Shown here: piece after piece, positions 11,099 through 28,031 of the stretch
Position numbering within the stretch: position 1 is the first letter of the stretch
Layout of the letters: every line of letters starts with the position of its first letter
NCBI GenBank assembly: GCA_030248135.1
Contig: JASANC010002015.1
Span: forward strand, 20,444-84,443
Direction: 5' to 3'
Source: Theristus sp. LFF4_11
Lineage: Eukaryota > Nematoda > Chromadorea > Monhysterida > Xyalidae
Length of the DNA stretch: 64,000 bases
The notes under the pieces: model-generated
Databases searched by the model: none
What the model was told of the DNA's origin: nothing
The model's input: the letters and a program-made list of their open reading frames with translations, nothing else
Program-made: the position numbers and the translations under genes

Positions 11099-12528
11099 TA
11101 GGGTTGTTAAAAAAAAACAAAAATCGTCATTTTTGTTTAAAAATTTTTTTTTTTAATTTCAAAAATCAAAGTTGTGCTAAATCAATCAGGGAGTCCGAAG
11201 AACCACATATGATATGCAAGCGCCTCCCGAATAGGGTTGTTAAACAAAAATGAAATTTTTTTTAAAAGTAATTAAAAAAAACAAAAATGCCGATTTTTTT
11301 TTTAAAAATTCGAAAAATTTTCCTCTAATATGCTCTGAAAACCTCAATTTTGGCAAAATTTTTCGAAAGTTCAACAAAAATTTTCTTTGATTATTACCTC
11401 GTAAAACCTTTAGCAGTCGATTTTGGGCCGTTTTACCGACTGATTTTAGGCTACGACAACATCTGCGATGAAGTTTTTGAGCGTCCCAAAGCTTGGCCTA
11501 CCATTTCCGATGCAGATAAGGTGACGATTCGCCTCGCAGAGCGTCCGATTGTGCTCGCTCCTCCGTTTGCAAGCGCTACGTTGTCTGGTTGCTTGCTGCT
11601 TCGTGTCGTGTCGTCGCGACACCATCAGAAGAATTGATCGAATTTCAAGGCGGTATGTTTGTCTTTACTTTAGCATTAGTTTAGCTGGGGACAATTAGTG
11701 ACGTTTTGGAGGTCAAAACACAAGAAGAGGCATGGTGACGGTTTGGAAAAGGGGTAATTGAGGTCACCAAAACAAAATCTGCAAAGTTCCGCCATACGGG
11801 AGTCATTCGGGAGGCGCTTGCATATTATATGTGGTTCTTCGGACTCCCTGATTGATTTAGCACAACTTTGATTTTTGAAATTTAAAAAAAAATTTAAAAA
11901 AAAAACAAAACAAAAATGACGATTTTTGTTTTTTTTAACAACCCTACTCCCGAATGACTCCCATATGACGGAACTTTGCAGATTTTGTTTTGGTGACCTC
12001 AATTACCCCTTTTCCAAACCGTCACCATGCCTCTTCTTGTGTTTTGACCTCCAAAACGTCACTAATTGTCCCCAGCTAAACTAATGCTAAAGTGAAGACA
12101 AACATACCGCCTTGAAATTCGATCAATTCTTCTGATGGTGTCGCGACGACACGACACGAAGCAGCAAGCAACCAGACAACGTAGCTCTTGCAAACGGAGC
12201 AGCGAGCACAATCGGACGCTCTGCGAGGCGAATCGTCACCTTATCTGCATCGGAAATGGTCGGCCAAGCTTTGGGACGCTCAAAAACTTCATCGCAGATG
12301 TTGTCGTAGCCTAAAATCAGTCGGTAAAACGGCCCAAAATCGACTGCTAAAGGTTTTACGAGGTATAATCAAAGAAAATTTTTGTTGAACTTTCGAAAAA
12401 TTTTGCCAAAATTGAGGTTTTCAGAGCATATTAGAGGAAAATTTTTCGAATTAAAAAAAAATCGGCATTTTTGTTTTTTTTAATCACTTTTTTTAAAAAA
12501 AAAAATTTATTTTTGTTTAACAACCCTA
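11099..12528. mobile_element. outer hAT-like MITE interrupted by a copy of itself
   Basis: Starts TAGGGTTGTTAAAAAAAAAC and ends GTTTAACAACCCTA. The 8 bp CTGACACC is found directly before (11091-11098) and after (12529-12536). Removing the inner element (11232-11946) and one of the two copies of its duplication leaves about 707 bp, the normal length of this family. Confidence 0.85.
11232..11946. mobile_element. inner hAT-like MITE, 715 bp, inserted in inverse orientation
   Basis: Starts TAGGGTTGTTAAACAAAAAT and ends TTTTTTTTAACAACCCTA. Flanking 8-bp duplication CTCCCGAA at 11224-11231 and 11947-11954; this sequence is part of the outer element. The orientation is opposite to that of the outer element, which makes the 11.1-12.5 kb block a large inverted repeat. 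Confidence 0.88.
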
Positions 12529-13096
12529 CTGACACCCCCCCCACTGAAAAATTTTCGGCACCCCACCCAGTACCGTGGGCCCAAAACAATTTTCGAAGGG
12601 GGGGGGTATGGTGCCGTGGGGGGGTGCCGACCAAAAAGTGAGGGGGGTCCAACCTATGGTAACGTGGGACCCCCCATGGGGGTGCGTTTTTTCAAAATTT
12701 TCTGTGGGGGGTCCACCCCCCCCACCCCCCATGATAATTTTTCGCTTAAATTTTGAAGGAAAAACGCTAAATTTTGCTGCAAAATCGTTGAAATTACAAT
12801 GAAGATGGTCAAGTTATCATATATTCAGCTTATATTATGGACTTTATAGACAAAAAATCATGATTTTCGAAAAAAAATTTAGGGTGTACGGAAAATTTGG
12901 GGGGGGGGGGGGTCTCCGCCAGACAAAATTTCATGGGGGGTGTGGGGGGTGTCGGCCAAATTTTCGAGGGGGGGTCCGATGGGGGGGGGGGTGCCCGGTT
13001 TTAGGGGGGGGGGGGTGGCACGGTGCCCCCCACCCCCCCCCACCCGACGGTCTCTGGTGCTCTGGGGGGGGGGTGTACCCCCACCCCACCCCCCCC
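12529..13096. repeat. C/G-tract modular repeat, right arm
   Basis: Long runs of G and C (up to about 13) alternate with AAAATTTT tracts, for example GGTGCCGACCAAAAAGTGAG and GACAAAATTTCATGGGGGG. The part 12690-12960 is the reverse complement of 10790-11070. Open frames here are artefacts of homopolymer composition. Confidence 0.65.
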
Positions 13097-13822
13097 TAGG
13101 GTTGTTAAACAAAAATGAAAATTTTTTTTTTAAAAAAAAAGTGATTAAAAAAAAACAAAAATGCCGATTTTTTTTTTTTAAAAAAAATCCGAAAAATTTT
13201 CCTCTAATATGCTCTGAAAACCTCAATTTTGGCACAATTTTTCGAAAGTTCAACAAAAATTTTCTTTGATTATACCTCGTAAAACCTTTAGCAGTCGATT
13301 TTGGGCCGTTTTACCGACTGATTTTAGGCTTCGACAACATCTGCGATGAAGTTTTTGAGCGTCCCAAAGCTTAGCCTACCATTTCCGATGCAGATAAGGT
13401 GACGATTCGCCTCGCAGAGCGTCCGATTGTGCTCGCTGCTCCGTTTGCAAGCGCTACGTTGTCTGGTTGCTGCTTCGTGTCGTGTCGTCGCGACACCATC
13501 AGAAGAATTGATCGAATTTCAAGGCGGTATGTTTGTCTTCACTTTAGCATTAGCTTAGCTGGGGACAATTAGTGACGTTTTGGAGGTCAAAACACAAGAA
13601 GAGGCATGGTGACGGTTTGGAAAAGGGGTAATTGAGGTCACCAAAACAAAATCTGCAAAGTTCCGCCATACGGGAGTCATTCGGGAGGCGCTTGCATATC
13701 ATATGTGGTTCTTCGGACTCCCTGATTGATTTAGCACAACTTTGATTTTTGAAATTTAAAAAAAAAAAAATTTTTAAAAAAAAAAACAAAAATGACGATT
13801 TTTGTTTTTTTTAACAACCCAA
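13097..13822. mobile_element. hAT-like MITE, third copy
   Basis: Starts TAGGGTTGTTAAACAAAAAT and ends TTTTTTAACAACCCAA. It is inserted in a C run, so both flanks read CCCCCCCC and the duplication is uninformative. The interior closely matches 11232-11946. Confidence 0.8.
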
Positions 13823-13938
13823 CCCCCCCCCCCCCCCCTCGCCCACGGTACTGACCCCACACGACACCCCCCCCACGTGACGACACCCCCCCCCCCGTCG
13901 AAAATTTGCTTTCGCCTTCGGTACTGGTCTGGAACAAC

Positions 13939-14207
13939 TACGGAATGACCGAGCAAACATGGCAGCTTTTTTCAGGGTGCAAGGAGCGCGCGAAATTTGA
14001 ATGAAAGAAAATAGACGTTCAGAAACCAACATGTGTGCCAAATTTGACGTGTTTTTTCAGACTAATGGATTCATCGTGCTATTATGTTCATTCTTGTTCC
14101 CTTGAACACATGATTAGGAGTTATGTTGGCATTTTTGAAAAAGACAACTCCTAGTCTGCGACTGATCCCGCCTTGACGGGCTGCCTTTTTTATTCGGCCA
14201 TACTGTA
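13939..14207. repeat. Tc1/mariner-like MITE family A, copy 2
   Basis: Begins TACGGAATGACCGAGCAAAC and ends TTTATTCGGCCATACTGTA. The interior matches the copy at 4419, including GGTGCAAGGAGCGCGCGAAA. Confidence 0.75.
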
Positions 14208-15866
14208 TGTTTTAGGCTTTGGATTGGTATTTTGTTTGATTGGGTCGTTGCTAGTGTGGGTTACGTGCGTTTTCCCTGTGTGTTCACTTCAATCAAACAA
14301 ACCAGTAAAAGGTTTCAGACAGAACGAACCAATTGACGGCGTCGGCGGCGGCAAACTAACGAACGAACGATTTCTGTTGTCTCTTTGTGTACCACGGAAA
14401 CCAACCAATTTCACGGACTGCCGTAATAAATTTCATTGATTGATTAGCAGAAGAAGAAAAATGCACACGTTTGTTTCCAGTTACCGGAAAATGGCACAAT
14501 CAACACGTTCATTGACGTTAACGAGACGGTAAGTGGTCAAGAAGTCAAGAACGTGACAAACAGAAAAGACTGAAAAGTTCGGTACGTTCTTTTAACGTCT
14601 GTTTTCGCCATTTTTCACTTGGCCGGGACGCGCCACGTTCATGTGTATCCTCAAGTCTCACCTCACTGTTCTCTACTGTTGTCGTGCGCAGCGCAGGGTT
14701 ATAGGGGGAGAGGTGGAGGCATAGTTCTAGGGGGCTGGGGGATTTTAGCTGATTTTCAAACAAAATCTACCATTTTATGAACTTTTACACCAATTTTGCT
14801 TTAATTTTTTTGTAAAGTTTTTTGTAGCTGCGTGCCGTGCCCCAAAACCCCACGTTGGAACCATGCCGGTGCCGCCCCGTCCCCCCTCCTAACCACGCCT
14901 CCCCCAAAATCTTCCTGCTATCTTATCAGAAATGTTTTGCTCCATCCAGCTGTCATCCAGATATTGATTTTGAAAAAATTCCAACTCTACCACCACAACC
15001 CAGATCGTGCGTATATTGACCACCCGTTCTTTATCACTTCTGAGACTGTTGAAGTGACTTCGGTTTCGTGGTCGACTCACCGCAGGCTTCGCTTTACCGT
15101 GAGAAACCGCGAAAAAAATACACGGGGTGTCGTCAGTGCGCAGCCCACAAGACAAAAATGGCGTCATTCCTAGTTCTTCTTCGTTCCGTTTCATAAAAGA
15201 AATTAAAAAAAAACAATGTTGAAGTATGACAGGCGTTGCATTGTGCCAAGCGCCTCACAGAACGTCCACCAGCGCTGCGTTTTTGTGAGCGGCACACGAC
15301 CGCGATGTGTGGCGTTGCTCAATGCCGCCGTGCAAAGACACCACAATTCAGCTGTTGTCTCTCAGGTTGGCGCATTGTTGGAGTGTGGTTTAGCAATAGA
15401 AAACGCACTGTCTGGCAACTCCAGTTACTGCAGCCAGCGAAAAACACACAGGCAGAAGTGTTCATCTGCTGATTGGCTATTTCTTGGCAGCACAACCAAT
15501 CAGTGTCCTGCAGCGCTTTTTTGTTCATAAAACGAATGCAATGTCTTTGGCGATGTCAGTTATCGTGATTTGTTCATCCTGTAATGTTTCACATTATGCG
15601 TTGTGTCATTGAAATTTTGCGTGCAATATTAATGAAGTTTTGTTTGAGAAAAAAGAGTACTGGTAACGTTCTTCAACTTTGTATAAAAGTGCCATGCATA
15701 ACATCACACGACCCAGTGCTGTTTGTTTGTTTGTTCGCTGTAGCTCGGAACATGTTGCCACACACGACATTAGTACACACTCCCATATACTATGACACAC
15801 ACACACACAAACTGCAGACTTGTAATCACACAGGCTGTGTACGCACTGTCAGCCATTGTGCTGCGT
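14208..15866. other. intergenic; possible 5' exon region of SCO1
   Basis: No convincing gene. 14700-14910 is a decayed C/G-tract module. Around 15216-15284 there is a short segment with in-frame ATGs at 15216 and about 15228 that ends at a consensus-like donor (GTGAGC). It could encode the mitochondrial presequence of SCO1, but the reading frame cannot be fixed from phase alone. Confidence 0.3.
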
Positions 15867-15948
15867 GCAGCGATGGCCGAGTGGTTAAGGCGTTGGACTT
15901 GAAATCCAATGGGATTTTCCCGCGCAGGTTCGAACCCTGCTCGCTGCG
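15867..15948 (+). tRNA. tRNA-Ser (anticodon UGA)
   Basis: 82 nt with a 7-bp acceptor stem (GCAGCGA with TCGCTGC), D-arm region GGCCGAGTGGTTAAGGC, anticodon stem TTGGA/TCCAA around loop CTTGAAA (anticodon TGA), a long class II variable arm (TGGGATTTTCCCGC) and a T-arm with GGTTCGAACCC. The A and B box promoters are intact. There is no intron. The long variable arm and anticodon make it serine. Confidence 0.93.
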
Positions 15949-16044
15949 AGTTGTTTTGTCTGAACGGTTTTTGCGCGTTTTTGGTTACCATCACGTTGTA
16001 GATTGGTGCGAGGCTACTTCACTGCACCGGTGTTGCGTGCCAAG

Positions 16045-19000
16045 AAGATGAAAAGACACGATACGAAAAAGTGAACTTGCCACCGCCACGGAAGCTACGG
16101 CAACCGGTTAGTTTTGTAATTGAACTTATTGTGGATTTGTTAAAACGTGTCCGGACTAAAATTTGCTTTTTAAAAAAATGCCCATTTGTCGAAGTACAGG
16201 CACTAAAATTTCAGTTTGGTGTGACTGATTCGACATTCACCATTTGTTTTGAGGTAAAAAACGACTAAACAGAAAGTCTGGTTTGCTGTGTGTTGTTAGT
16301 TCGCACATGTTTTGCGGAACATGATGTCATTTCAGTGGGACACGTTTAAAAAAATATGTCATACTTGTTTGGTTGGTGACTGGTTTTTGTTGATTCGTCC
16401 ATTCATTTGGATTATGTGGGACACTGCATCAACAGCAAGTAATACAGAGACCTATTGTGGATTGAATACAATGCGGTAAAACAGCATCAACAATTACAGG
16501 CAAGTGCAACTGTCTCACAATTTTCAGGTGTATAGCTGGCGAAACTTCTTCATTTCTGTCACTTTGGGCGGTGCGTTTCTCGGTTACGTCTACTATCTCA
16601 GGCGACAAAAAGATGCTGGTCAGTCAAAATCAGCCGGTATTCAGCATTTTTTGCACTTCAATAAAATCTCGTAGACTTATTCGAATGTATCGCTTTGAAA
16701 TGTCGTCTCATTTGCTTCAAGCCCCGTCTCTCATGCACAGATGCATTAGAAGTTCAGCTCTTTGCCAGTTCGCGTTTCTTTTGGTTGAAAATCAGAATCA
16801 GACACATCGCAATTCCGATTCGCTGCGCATGACAAGCCAGCTGTTTGACCTCATTTCGATCCGACACGTTTGAAAACAGTAAACAGATATGCACTGCTAG
16901 TCGCAATTATTTTCAAGTTTGTTGTCTCCATGAAAAAACGCACTTTTGCAGAATTAGAACGACGGCGACGTCGTGCGATCGGCAAGTCGAAGATCGGCGG
17001 TCCCTGGGAGCTGGTCAGCGCAGACACTGGAGCGCTGATGAGCGACAAGGATTTTCGTGGCACTTGGCTGTTGATTTATTTCGGTTTCACTCACTGCCCC
17101 GACATTTGTCCGGACGAGATCGAGAAAATGTGCGAGGTGGCCGCAATACTCAGTGCGTGTTGTTTGGAAAAGGAAAGTTTTGTTTTTTGTGCTTTTCAAA
17201 TTTCTTTTACTTCCAGGACATAAGAATTCAAAGGCCTAAGAAACTCATGCCAAGACTGAAATCAATAAGTTTGACACGTGTAGAGGTGGGGTGCACTTAG
17301 GGTTGGTAAAAAACCGGTTTTTTATATTGCCAGAAAAAAAACCGGTTTCTTTTCCGTTTTAAAACCGTTTTAAAACCATAAAAAACCGAATGCTTCCCAG
17401 CTCCTAAACTTTCCAGATCTTGGCATCTTGAACTCAAATTAGGAAATATTGATTTTGAGCAACATAAAATGCTGTTTTCGGGCATACAAGCGACCCAATT
17501 TGTTATTTTTGCCACCCAAAACTACCCAATTTTTTGTTTCAAATCAAATCAATTTCGCTTTTATTGGTTTCCAGGGCAGCACGTTCAATAAATTGAAAAC
17601 AAAGACTGGGCAGTGACCGTGTAGGTGTGGGAAGCGGGGAGCGACGGTTGCAAGAAGACCGGATAGTTGACCCCGATTAGCGGATTGCATTCGAAAAATA
17701 ACATTTCATCAGTTACCCTTTGCAAATCGACAACATCGTCAGTCAGTCAGCATATGCACTTAGTTTAGCAGTCATCATTAGTTCATCGTATTTATCTTGA
17801 CTCTTGCCACAAAAGCTTCTGCAATGATGCTTCACCAGTTCAGTTCGACACAGTTCACTGCACCGTATTTTCAAAAATTTAATTTTACATTTTATTAATC
17901 AAACGAAGAATTGTGATTTTTGACCACGAAGTTTGAAAAATTTTAAGGTAAAAAACCGGTTCTTTATTTTTTCAAGAAAAAAAACTGAAAAAAAAACCGG
18001 TTTTAAAACGGAAAAGAAACCGTTTTTTTTCCTGTGCCAACCCTAGGTGCACTGATGAGAAAACCTGCACGTTGAGTGTCTGCACCGAATTTCGAAACAC
18101 TCATGCATCACTATTGTTCTATTTTGGTTGTATTTTGTGCTTTTCAACTTTTTTTACTTCTAGAACATGAGCTTTCCTAGTTCTACTCTGTGCGCAACGA
18201 AGCGAACAAGCACACTGATAAGGAAATGCGGTTTTTTGTGCAGAGAAACGCGGCGACTGCAAATCGATCCAGCCGACGTTCTTCACGATCGACCCGGAGC
18301 GCGACGACGCCAGAGCGGTGCGTGCGTACTGCGCAGGTTTGTCGGTTGTTTTTTTGAAAAAGACCGTTCAGTACAATTCACCAAAAAAAGCTGAATTTGT
18401 GTTCTTATGGTTGATTGGGTCTGGGAGTACAGCCAGACAATTCATTCGATTCGAATTCAGATTTTTCGCCCGAGTTGCGTGGCTTCACGGGCACAGAAGA
18501 GCAGGTGGACAAAGTGGCACGAACGTTCCGGGTGTACCGGAGTAAAGGGCCGCGCGACGAAGAGGACGATTATATTGTGCGTGTTGTTGGGTTTTGGTGA
18601 CTCGGGTTGCTTCGTGGACGGGCTGATTTGATTTGACTATGAGATTGTGTGCAATAGGCTGATTGGCCACATTGGTGGCTGCCTCTGCTCTGATTGGTCG
18701 CTCGCGCTCGCACGCACCCCCACAGTCTGAGTCATGTAGCCAGTCAGGCGTGCTGTACGTTTGAAGTTGAGAAACATGGTGGAGATTTGTTTGAAAAGAA
18801 CACTGGTCATTTGATAGTCACCACCATGGTTGTAACTGATATGTCAGTTTTACTTTTTTTATACAATTCCTCAATAATAAATGCAATACTGGTGCACAGT
18901 GCACAAGCAATCGCGCACGTATGCTCACGTATACCGCAGCAAGCATGCCGCCTCCGAGTTCTGCAGGTCGACCACACCGTCATCATGTACCTGATGTCGC

Positions 19001-19116
19001 CCGAGGGGCAGTTCGTCGAGTACTACGGACAGAATCGCACTGCACCCGAGGTCGCTGATGCGATCGCGCTGCAGATGATGAAATATGAACGCGGACACGC
19101 GGTCGGCTGGTGGTAG
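16045..19116 (+). CDS. SCO1: SCO1-type mitochondrial copper chaperone (5' end incomplete)
   Basis: Exons ..16106, 16528-16618, 16952-17152, 18244-18336, 18461-18576 and 18967-19116 join in consistent phases (0,1,1,1,0). The protein is an inner-membrane-anchored thioredoxin-fold chaperone that delivers copper to the CuA site of cytochrome c oxidase subunit 2. Visible hallmarks are the membrane anchor after KLRQP ([20 protein letters not shown]), a basic stalk ([14 protein letters not shown]), GGPWELV, the copper motif CPDIC (CxxxC) in [37 protein letters not shown], and the third ligand histidine in DHTVIMYL. The C-terminus ends in AVGWW. All copper ligands are present. The presequence exon is not settled; the exon ending at 16106 has several possible acceptors, and an upstream donor near 15284 is a candidate. 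Introns contain a MITE B copy and a 748-bp hAT-like MITE. An AATAAA lies near 19211. Confidence 0.92.
16126..16368. repeat. MITE family B, copy 1 (SCO1 intron)
   Basis: About 240 bp. One end reads AAACGTGTCCGGACTAAAA and the other GTGGGACACGTTTAAAAAAA (inverse of the first with changes). The core TCAGTTTGGTGTGACTGATT is shared with copies at 48090 and 54905. Confidence 0.75.
17298..18045. mobile_element. 748-bp hAT-like MITE in a SCO1 intron
   Basis: Starts TAGGGTTGGTAAAAAACCGG and ends CCGTTTTTTTTCCTGTGCCAACCCTA. An exact 8-bp duplication GGTGCACT flanks it (17290-17297 and 18046-18053). Subterminal AAACCGGTTT palindromes are dense near both ends. It has the TAGGG termini of the 50183 family but an unrelated interior; the closest relative in the window is the element at 62142. 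Confidence 0.88.
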
Positions 19117-20212
19117 CGCGGCAGTGTAGCTTCGTGCTGCTCGCTGATTGGCTGCATTTGAACGGGCTGATATGCTCATTGGTCGTGTCAATGTGATTCT
19201 GGTCATGATAAAATAAACACTGTGCTACTCGAATGTCGACGTTGATTGTAGCAGCCCGATCAGTTCCATTTAGACCGATCTTGGAGTTTTCGCAATTCGC
19301 AAATTTTTGGCAGCTTTTTTTGTTGCCGTCGTATGGAATAATAATCGGCTCATGTATATCGCCAAGAGGTGTTGATTTGAAAGTTGAGTTTAGAAATCAA
19401 ACAAACCGCGTAGTTAAAATTGCAAGAAACGGATTGATTGTGTTGCAAATCGACGGCGACATTCAACACGTTTGTTCTTGTTCGTGCTTGTCCAGACCGC
19501 CGGTGTTGTTCTTTTTTTTGCGGTCATGCATTGTTGTTACTTATAGCATGATTGTTGAAGTTTGATGGTGTGTTTTTTCAGAGCGTTTTTGTTTTGCTCT
19601 GATTGTTTGACGCTGAGACACTTTTTCGCTTCGAACAACAACCTCAACATAAATCAAGAACAGCGGTTAACGGTTATCTCTATTGAACAAATACCAACCA
19701 CAACTAATTTCCAATGAAAACAACTAAAGGCCCATTTGGTCGTCGGCGCTGTGGAATTAATTTTGCGCGGTGGCTTGATTTCAAAATTCGTTTTATTTGG
19801 GTATGTGACTGAATATTTTAAACTTCAGAACAAAATGAATAAGAACAATTCGCAAGCAACAAATGCACGCAGCTTCCAAATGCCAGCAAAGTGGTGAAAA
19901 CGGCATGAACTGGACATGTTGCTCTGAATAGAAAGCAAGATACACTGAACTTGGAACAATGGAAACGTTGTTTTGCCTTTTCCACGCCACGCACCCGTCT
20001 GCTTTTATGCTTCACCTTTGCTATATGATAATCAGCTCAATGATGTACGCAAAATTTGCAGTTTTTTTACCTTTTCTGAAGCACTGTAACAAATTGGACG
20101 CACTTAGAGTGACATTAACGCGCGACAGCAAAAAAAAAACGCCTTTATGAGGTGAGGTGTAACCCATAACATCCACGAAAAAAGAGTTTCACCAGCGATC
20201 ATTCCACAAAAA
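19117..20212. other. intergenic between convergent SCO1 and 7TM genes
   Basis: SCO1 and the seven-transmembrane gene converge here, so this should contain two 3' UTRs. A polyadenylation-type AATAAA is visible near 19211. Nothing else is recognisable. Confidence 0.5.
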
Positions 20213-24570
<4,358 letters not shown>

Positions 24571-27133
24571 GGTTTTTGGAAAGTTCAGTTGTTTCAACTT
24601 GAGTCGTTTTTTTCTCTCAAAATGATTCAGTTGTTTATCATGCCCGGTGTGCTGTTTTTGTGTCACGCACCACTTGTGCTCTTGTACAAACGTGAAACAG
24701 ATGTTCACGAAAGCGGAAAAGAAGTGAATTCTTATGTATGGAGCCAATTATTGATTCAGCGCCATGGAAACTGCGACAAACGAAACATGCCATGAGTTTT
24801 CTTTTTGTTCAATCAATGATGTTTTGAAACTTTTAACTGCATCTGAGTTTATGGTGAAAAATACATGTGTTTCATGGTCGTGTCGAGTTGAATTCCAAAT
24901 CAGAAACTTTCGAATTTTTGAAATAAACACGTTTCAGTTCGAGAGTGCGTTCTTCGCTAATCAATCAGTCGATGGGCGTGTGAAACCAAGGTCACAAAAC
25001 TGTGATTTTGAGAGCAGCATCTGGCAAGCGATGATTTCAAGTCGGTGGATATGGACGGGCTGGATGTTGAACAAAAAGCAAAAAAACGCAATTGTTTCGC
25101 GACAAATGTTATCGCCGTTTTATCGGTGTGTACCTTTCGTCGAATGTATGCACTCTTTCACAGTTTTCATAATGCACTGTATCCTGTGATGGTGTCCATT
25201 AATAACAAGACATTTGCAATTTGATGTGATGGTCCTAGCCAGGTGTGAAGCTGAGTTTTTTGCGGTACTTTTTATTGAATTTCCCTGATCTTATTACAAA
25301 AGAATTTTGCATAGGTTTGTTAAAGTATCAGAGACCAGAAACGCTTTCACCTTTGTGTTTGTACACTGTTTCTGATAAAAATATGTTTACCCAATTATTT
25401 GAAAAAAAACGCGGACCTTGGCCAGGGGCAATAATTTTTGTTCAGATCTGGCGAACTATGCCGCCCCTTGGGTTCAATGTCCCAGAGAAATTCACTCAAA
25501 ACCAATCAACGATAAACAATATTTTACCATTTTAATCGGAAATCCTAGATCTAAGAAGATTTTCACTTTATTCTTGATTTGTGACCATAAAGGTGAAGCG
25601 CACTGTAAATGTGTATGTGTGTGACTTGCAAACAAACTCCAAACGCAAATGAAACTCAATGAAGCGATGAAACTTTTTTGCGGTGATTGATGTGATATGA
25701 AAAAAAGATGAGAGAGGAAACAGCAGAAATTGATTGCGTGAAAAAAAAACTCGGTAAACTATACCTACATATTGAAATTGAAAGTACGGATTTTTTGCTG
25801 AGAGACCGAAAAAATTGTCATATTAGCCCGCAAACAATTCATCAAACAATTCAAATGTGCTGCAAAAATCACCTTTGTGTCACTTAGTACCCGCAGTGCT
25901 GTTATGTTGGTGTGTGATGTCACTCACTCGTAGGTTTCTCTTTTCTGATCATTTTCTCAACATGCAACCAAAAAAAAGATTGTAGATCTCACACGCAACG
26001 CGAAAGTGTGAAAAGATCAAACAAAAATGCACTTTTTCAACACGGGATGTTTATTAGCAGCGACAGATTGCTCGGTTGCATGCGGTGTGTCTGTTTTCCG
26101 TTGCACCACCCTGCATTTTTTTACCATGCGCGGCGTTTGACCTGTGCGCTGCTTCTCTGTTATCGTGGTTGTTGTGTTTTTTTTCAGGTCTTGAAAAAGT
26201 CATTTTTAACTGCACTTGTGAACAAGTGGCACGAAAATGATCACTGAGTAAAGAAAAAGCACGCTTCGGCTGCTGCTAAAGGCAAACAGTCGAGATTGGA
26301 GGTGTCCTAAAACTGTCAGTTCATGTGTGATGAACAACTTCAGAGACTGACGCGACATTCACGAGGCATCACTGGTGACCCGCAAGGAACATAGGCTGAC
26401 TTTCGTTTTTTTTTCATTTTTAGATTTCTTTTGCGAAAACTGTTCCACCGCTTTGCTAAATACTGTAATTTTATAGAGACATAAACTACATTGTATCGTC
26501 AGCTTTTGAATGTATAATATGTGTGAACTTGTTACTTTTGAAATTGTTTCAAGTGGTCGGTCACTTTGAAACTTTCAGAAAAAAATTCTGAAGTGGTCCA
26601 TCCATCCAGGCTAACCCAATTTTCGCAAAAGTGCTCATGGAATTTCAAAAAAAAAAAACTCAAACGCCTTTACCGGCAGAATCTAATAAATGGTAATTTC
26701 TCATGGATCAAGTTCGTTGCGCTTAACCTATCAGACTTGTGGGCGGAGTTCAATCAACAAGAAAACAAGGTGGCGATGGAGAAAGAAAAAAAGGACGGAG
26801 ATGGAGGGAGGATCTTTCAATATTTGCTTTGCCCTCGGGTCAAAATGCGTTCATTTTTACACAATATGATAATAATCATTATTATATTACTTGATTTTTC
26901 GACCTGCCGCGCCCGCGGCTACATGCGTTATTGTCGTAGTTTCGGTAATTTCAATGCGTAGCATTGTTCTTTTCTTCCTGGGTGCAAATCCTCATCATGC
27001 CCATGCGCACTTTCCCCACTTCTGCAGACAACTACAGAGGATCGACACGTTTCAGTTTTATGTTTCTTACTTTTGGTTCATTATATTATTATTGGATTCG
27101 CCGGAATCCCGGTGTGTGATCATTCGTGTGTAA
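24571..27133. other. intergenic, no gene seen
   Basis: AT-rich sequence upstream of the minus-strand 7TM gene. Open frames such as 24764-25189 and 26566-26961 lack domain signal or splice partners. No repeats from the window's families are recognised here. Confidence 0.4.
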
Positions 27134-28031
27134 TCATCGAATTTGGATGTAAATCTTGAAAAATGAGACATTTTTATGATTTTTTTTGGCATCCTGAGAA
27201 ACAGATTTTATAAGCAAGCCGTGTATATTTAACTCCGCTATAATTTTTTTTATTTCATGAGACTGGTGGCTCAGACGCATGCTTGCACCAACTTCAAAGT
27301 GATACACATAAAAAATCGTGAGTTTTTTTGCTGTTGTTATATCACTGATGTCATTGTGAAAGTCCTTGATAGTTTTTGACACCTCACAACTTTCACCTGA
27401 TAAAAAGATGATTTCAAAATTAGACGTTTTCTGCAAAAAAAGTGATTGCATCTGTAAATATTTAGCATACGATACAAACATTACGTTCACTTCAATGACT
27501 TTCAATAATCCCTTGGCAATGGCAAGCAACTTTTGACATGTGTAACTTCTTTCAATTGCATATTTTTTATTTCAACTGTAAATTCACGGAACAGAAGTTC
27601 AAGTTCAAGTTCATGTTTTTGCTCACGAATAAGATTTGAAATGTTTTTTTAAGGAACGGATTTAGCTTTTTTCATTTTTAGCCTAACATTGAACAAAATG
27701 AATTGTAACATGTGCATGAGTGACAGGATTGAATTGTAACGCAAAAAATTACACACAAGGTCATAATTTCCGCGTTTCAGCTAGATTCAATAGACGTGGT
27801 TTTTTAAAACAATGTGGAGCTTTACAGAATGTCCATAGTGTGAGACAAGATCCAGTCTTTCATTGGGTCCTGTTTTGATATTCTCAAAAAGCCAGCGCTA
27901 ATAACTTTCGCTATCTTTTTTCTCAACCGATTCGCTTTGTAAACAAAATCAACATGCCGCTTTTTGAGCATGGAGACCACTGGAAATTTTAAATTGGGCC
28001 CATCGAGCTTTTTTAGTTTGCCGAAATGCAA
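27134..28031 (-). CDS. possible hypothetical gene, two AT-rich open frames
   Basis: Two minus-strand open frames stand out by amino-acid composition. The first is 28031-27822, starting MHFGKLKKLDGPNLKFPVV with a Lys/Arg-rich middle. The second runs from about 27590 to 27134 and includes KVIEVNVMFVSYAKYLQMQS, SGESCEVSKTIKDFHNDISD and a Lys-rich end. The first frame has a possible donor at its very end (CT|GTAAAG), and an ATTTACAG lies near the start of the second, but I could not confirm phase. There is no signal peptide, membrane segment or recognised motif. They could be a low-expression gene, a pseudogene or chance. The rest of the 27.1-28.9 kb interval shows nothing. Confidence 0.25.

Noticed and set aside
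12526..13269. Several Gly/Pro/His-rich open frames on both strands
   Set aside because: Artefacts of G and C homopolymer runs in the C/G-tract modules.
24764..25189. 141-codon plus-strand open frame
   Set aside because: No recognisable domain or consistent composition; antisense to the upstream flank of the 7TM gene.
26566..26961. 131-codon plus-strand open frame
   Set aside because: Low-complexity lysine-rich and isoleucine-rich stretches typical of AT-rich noncoding DNA.
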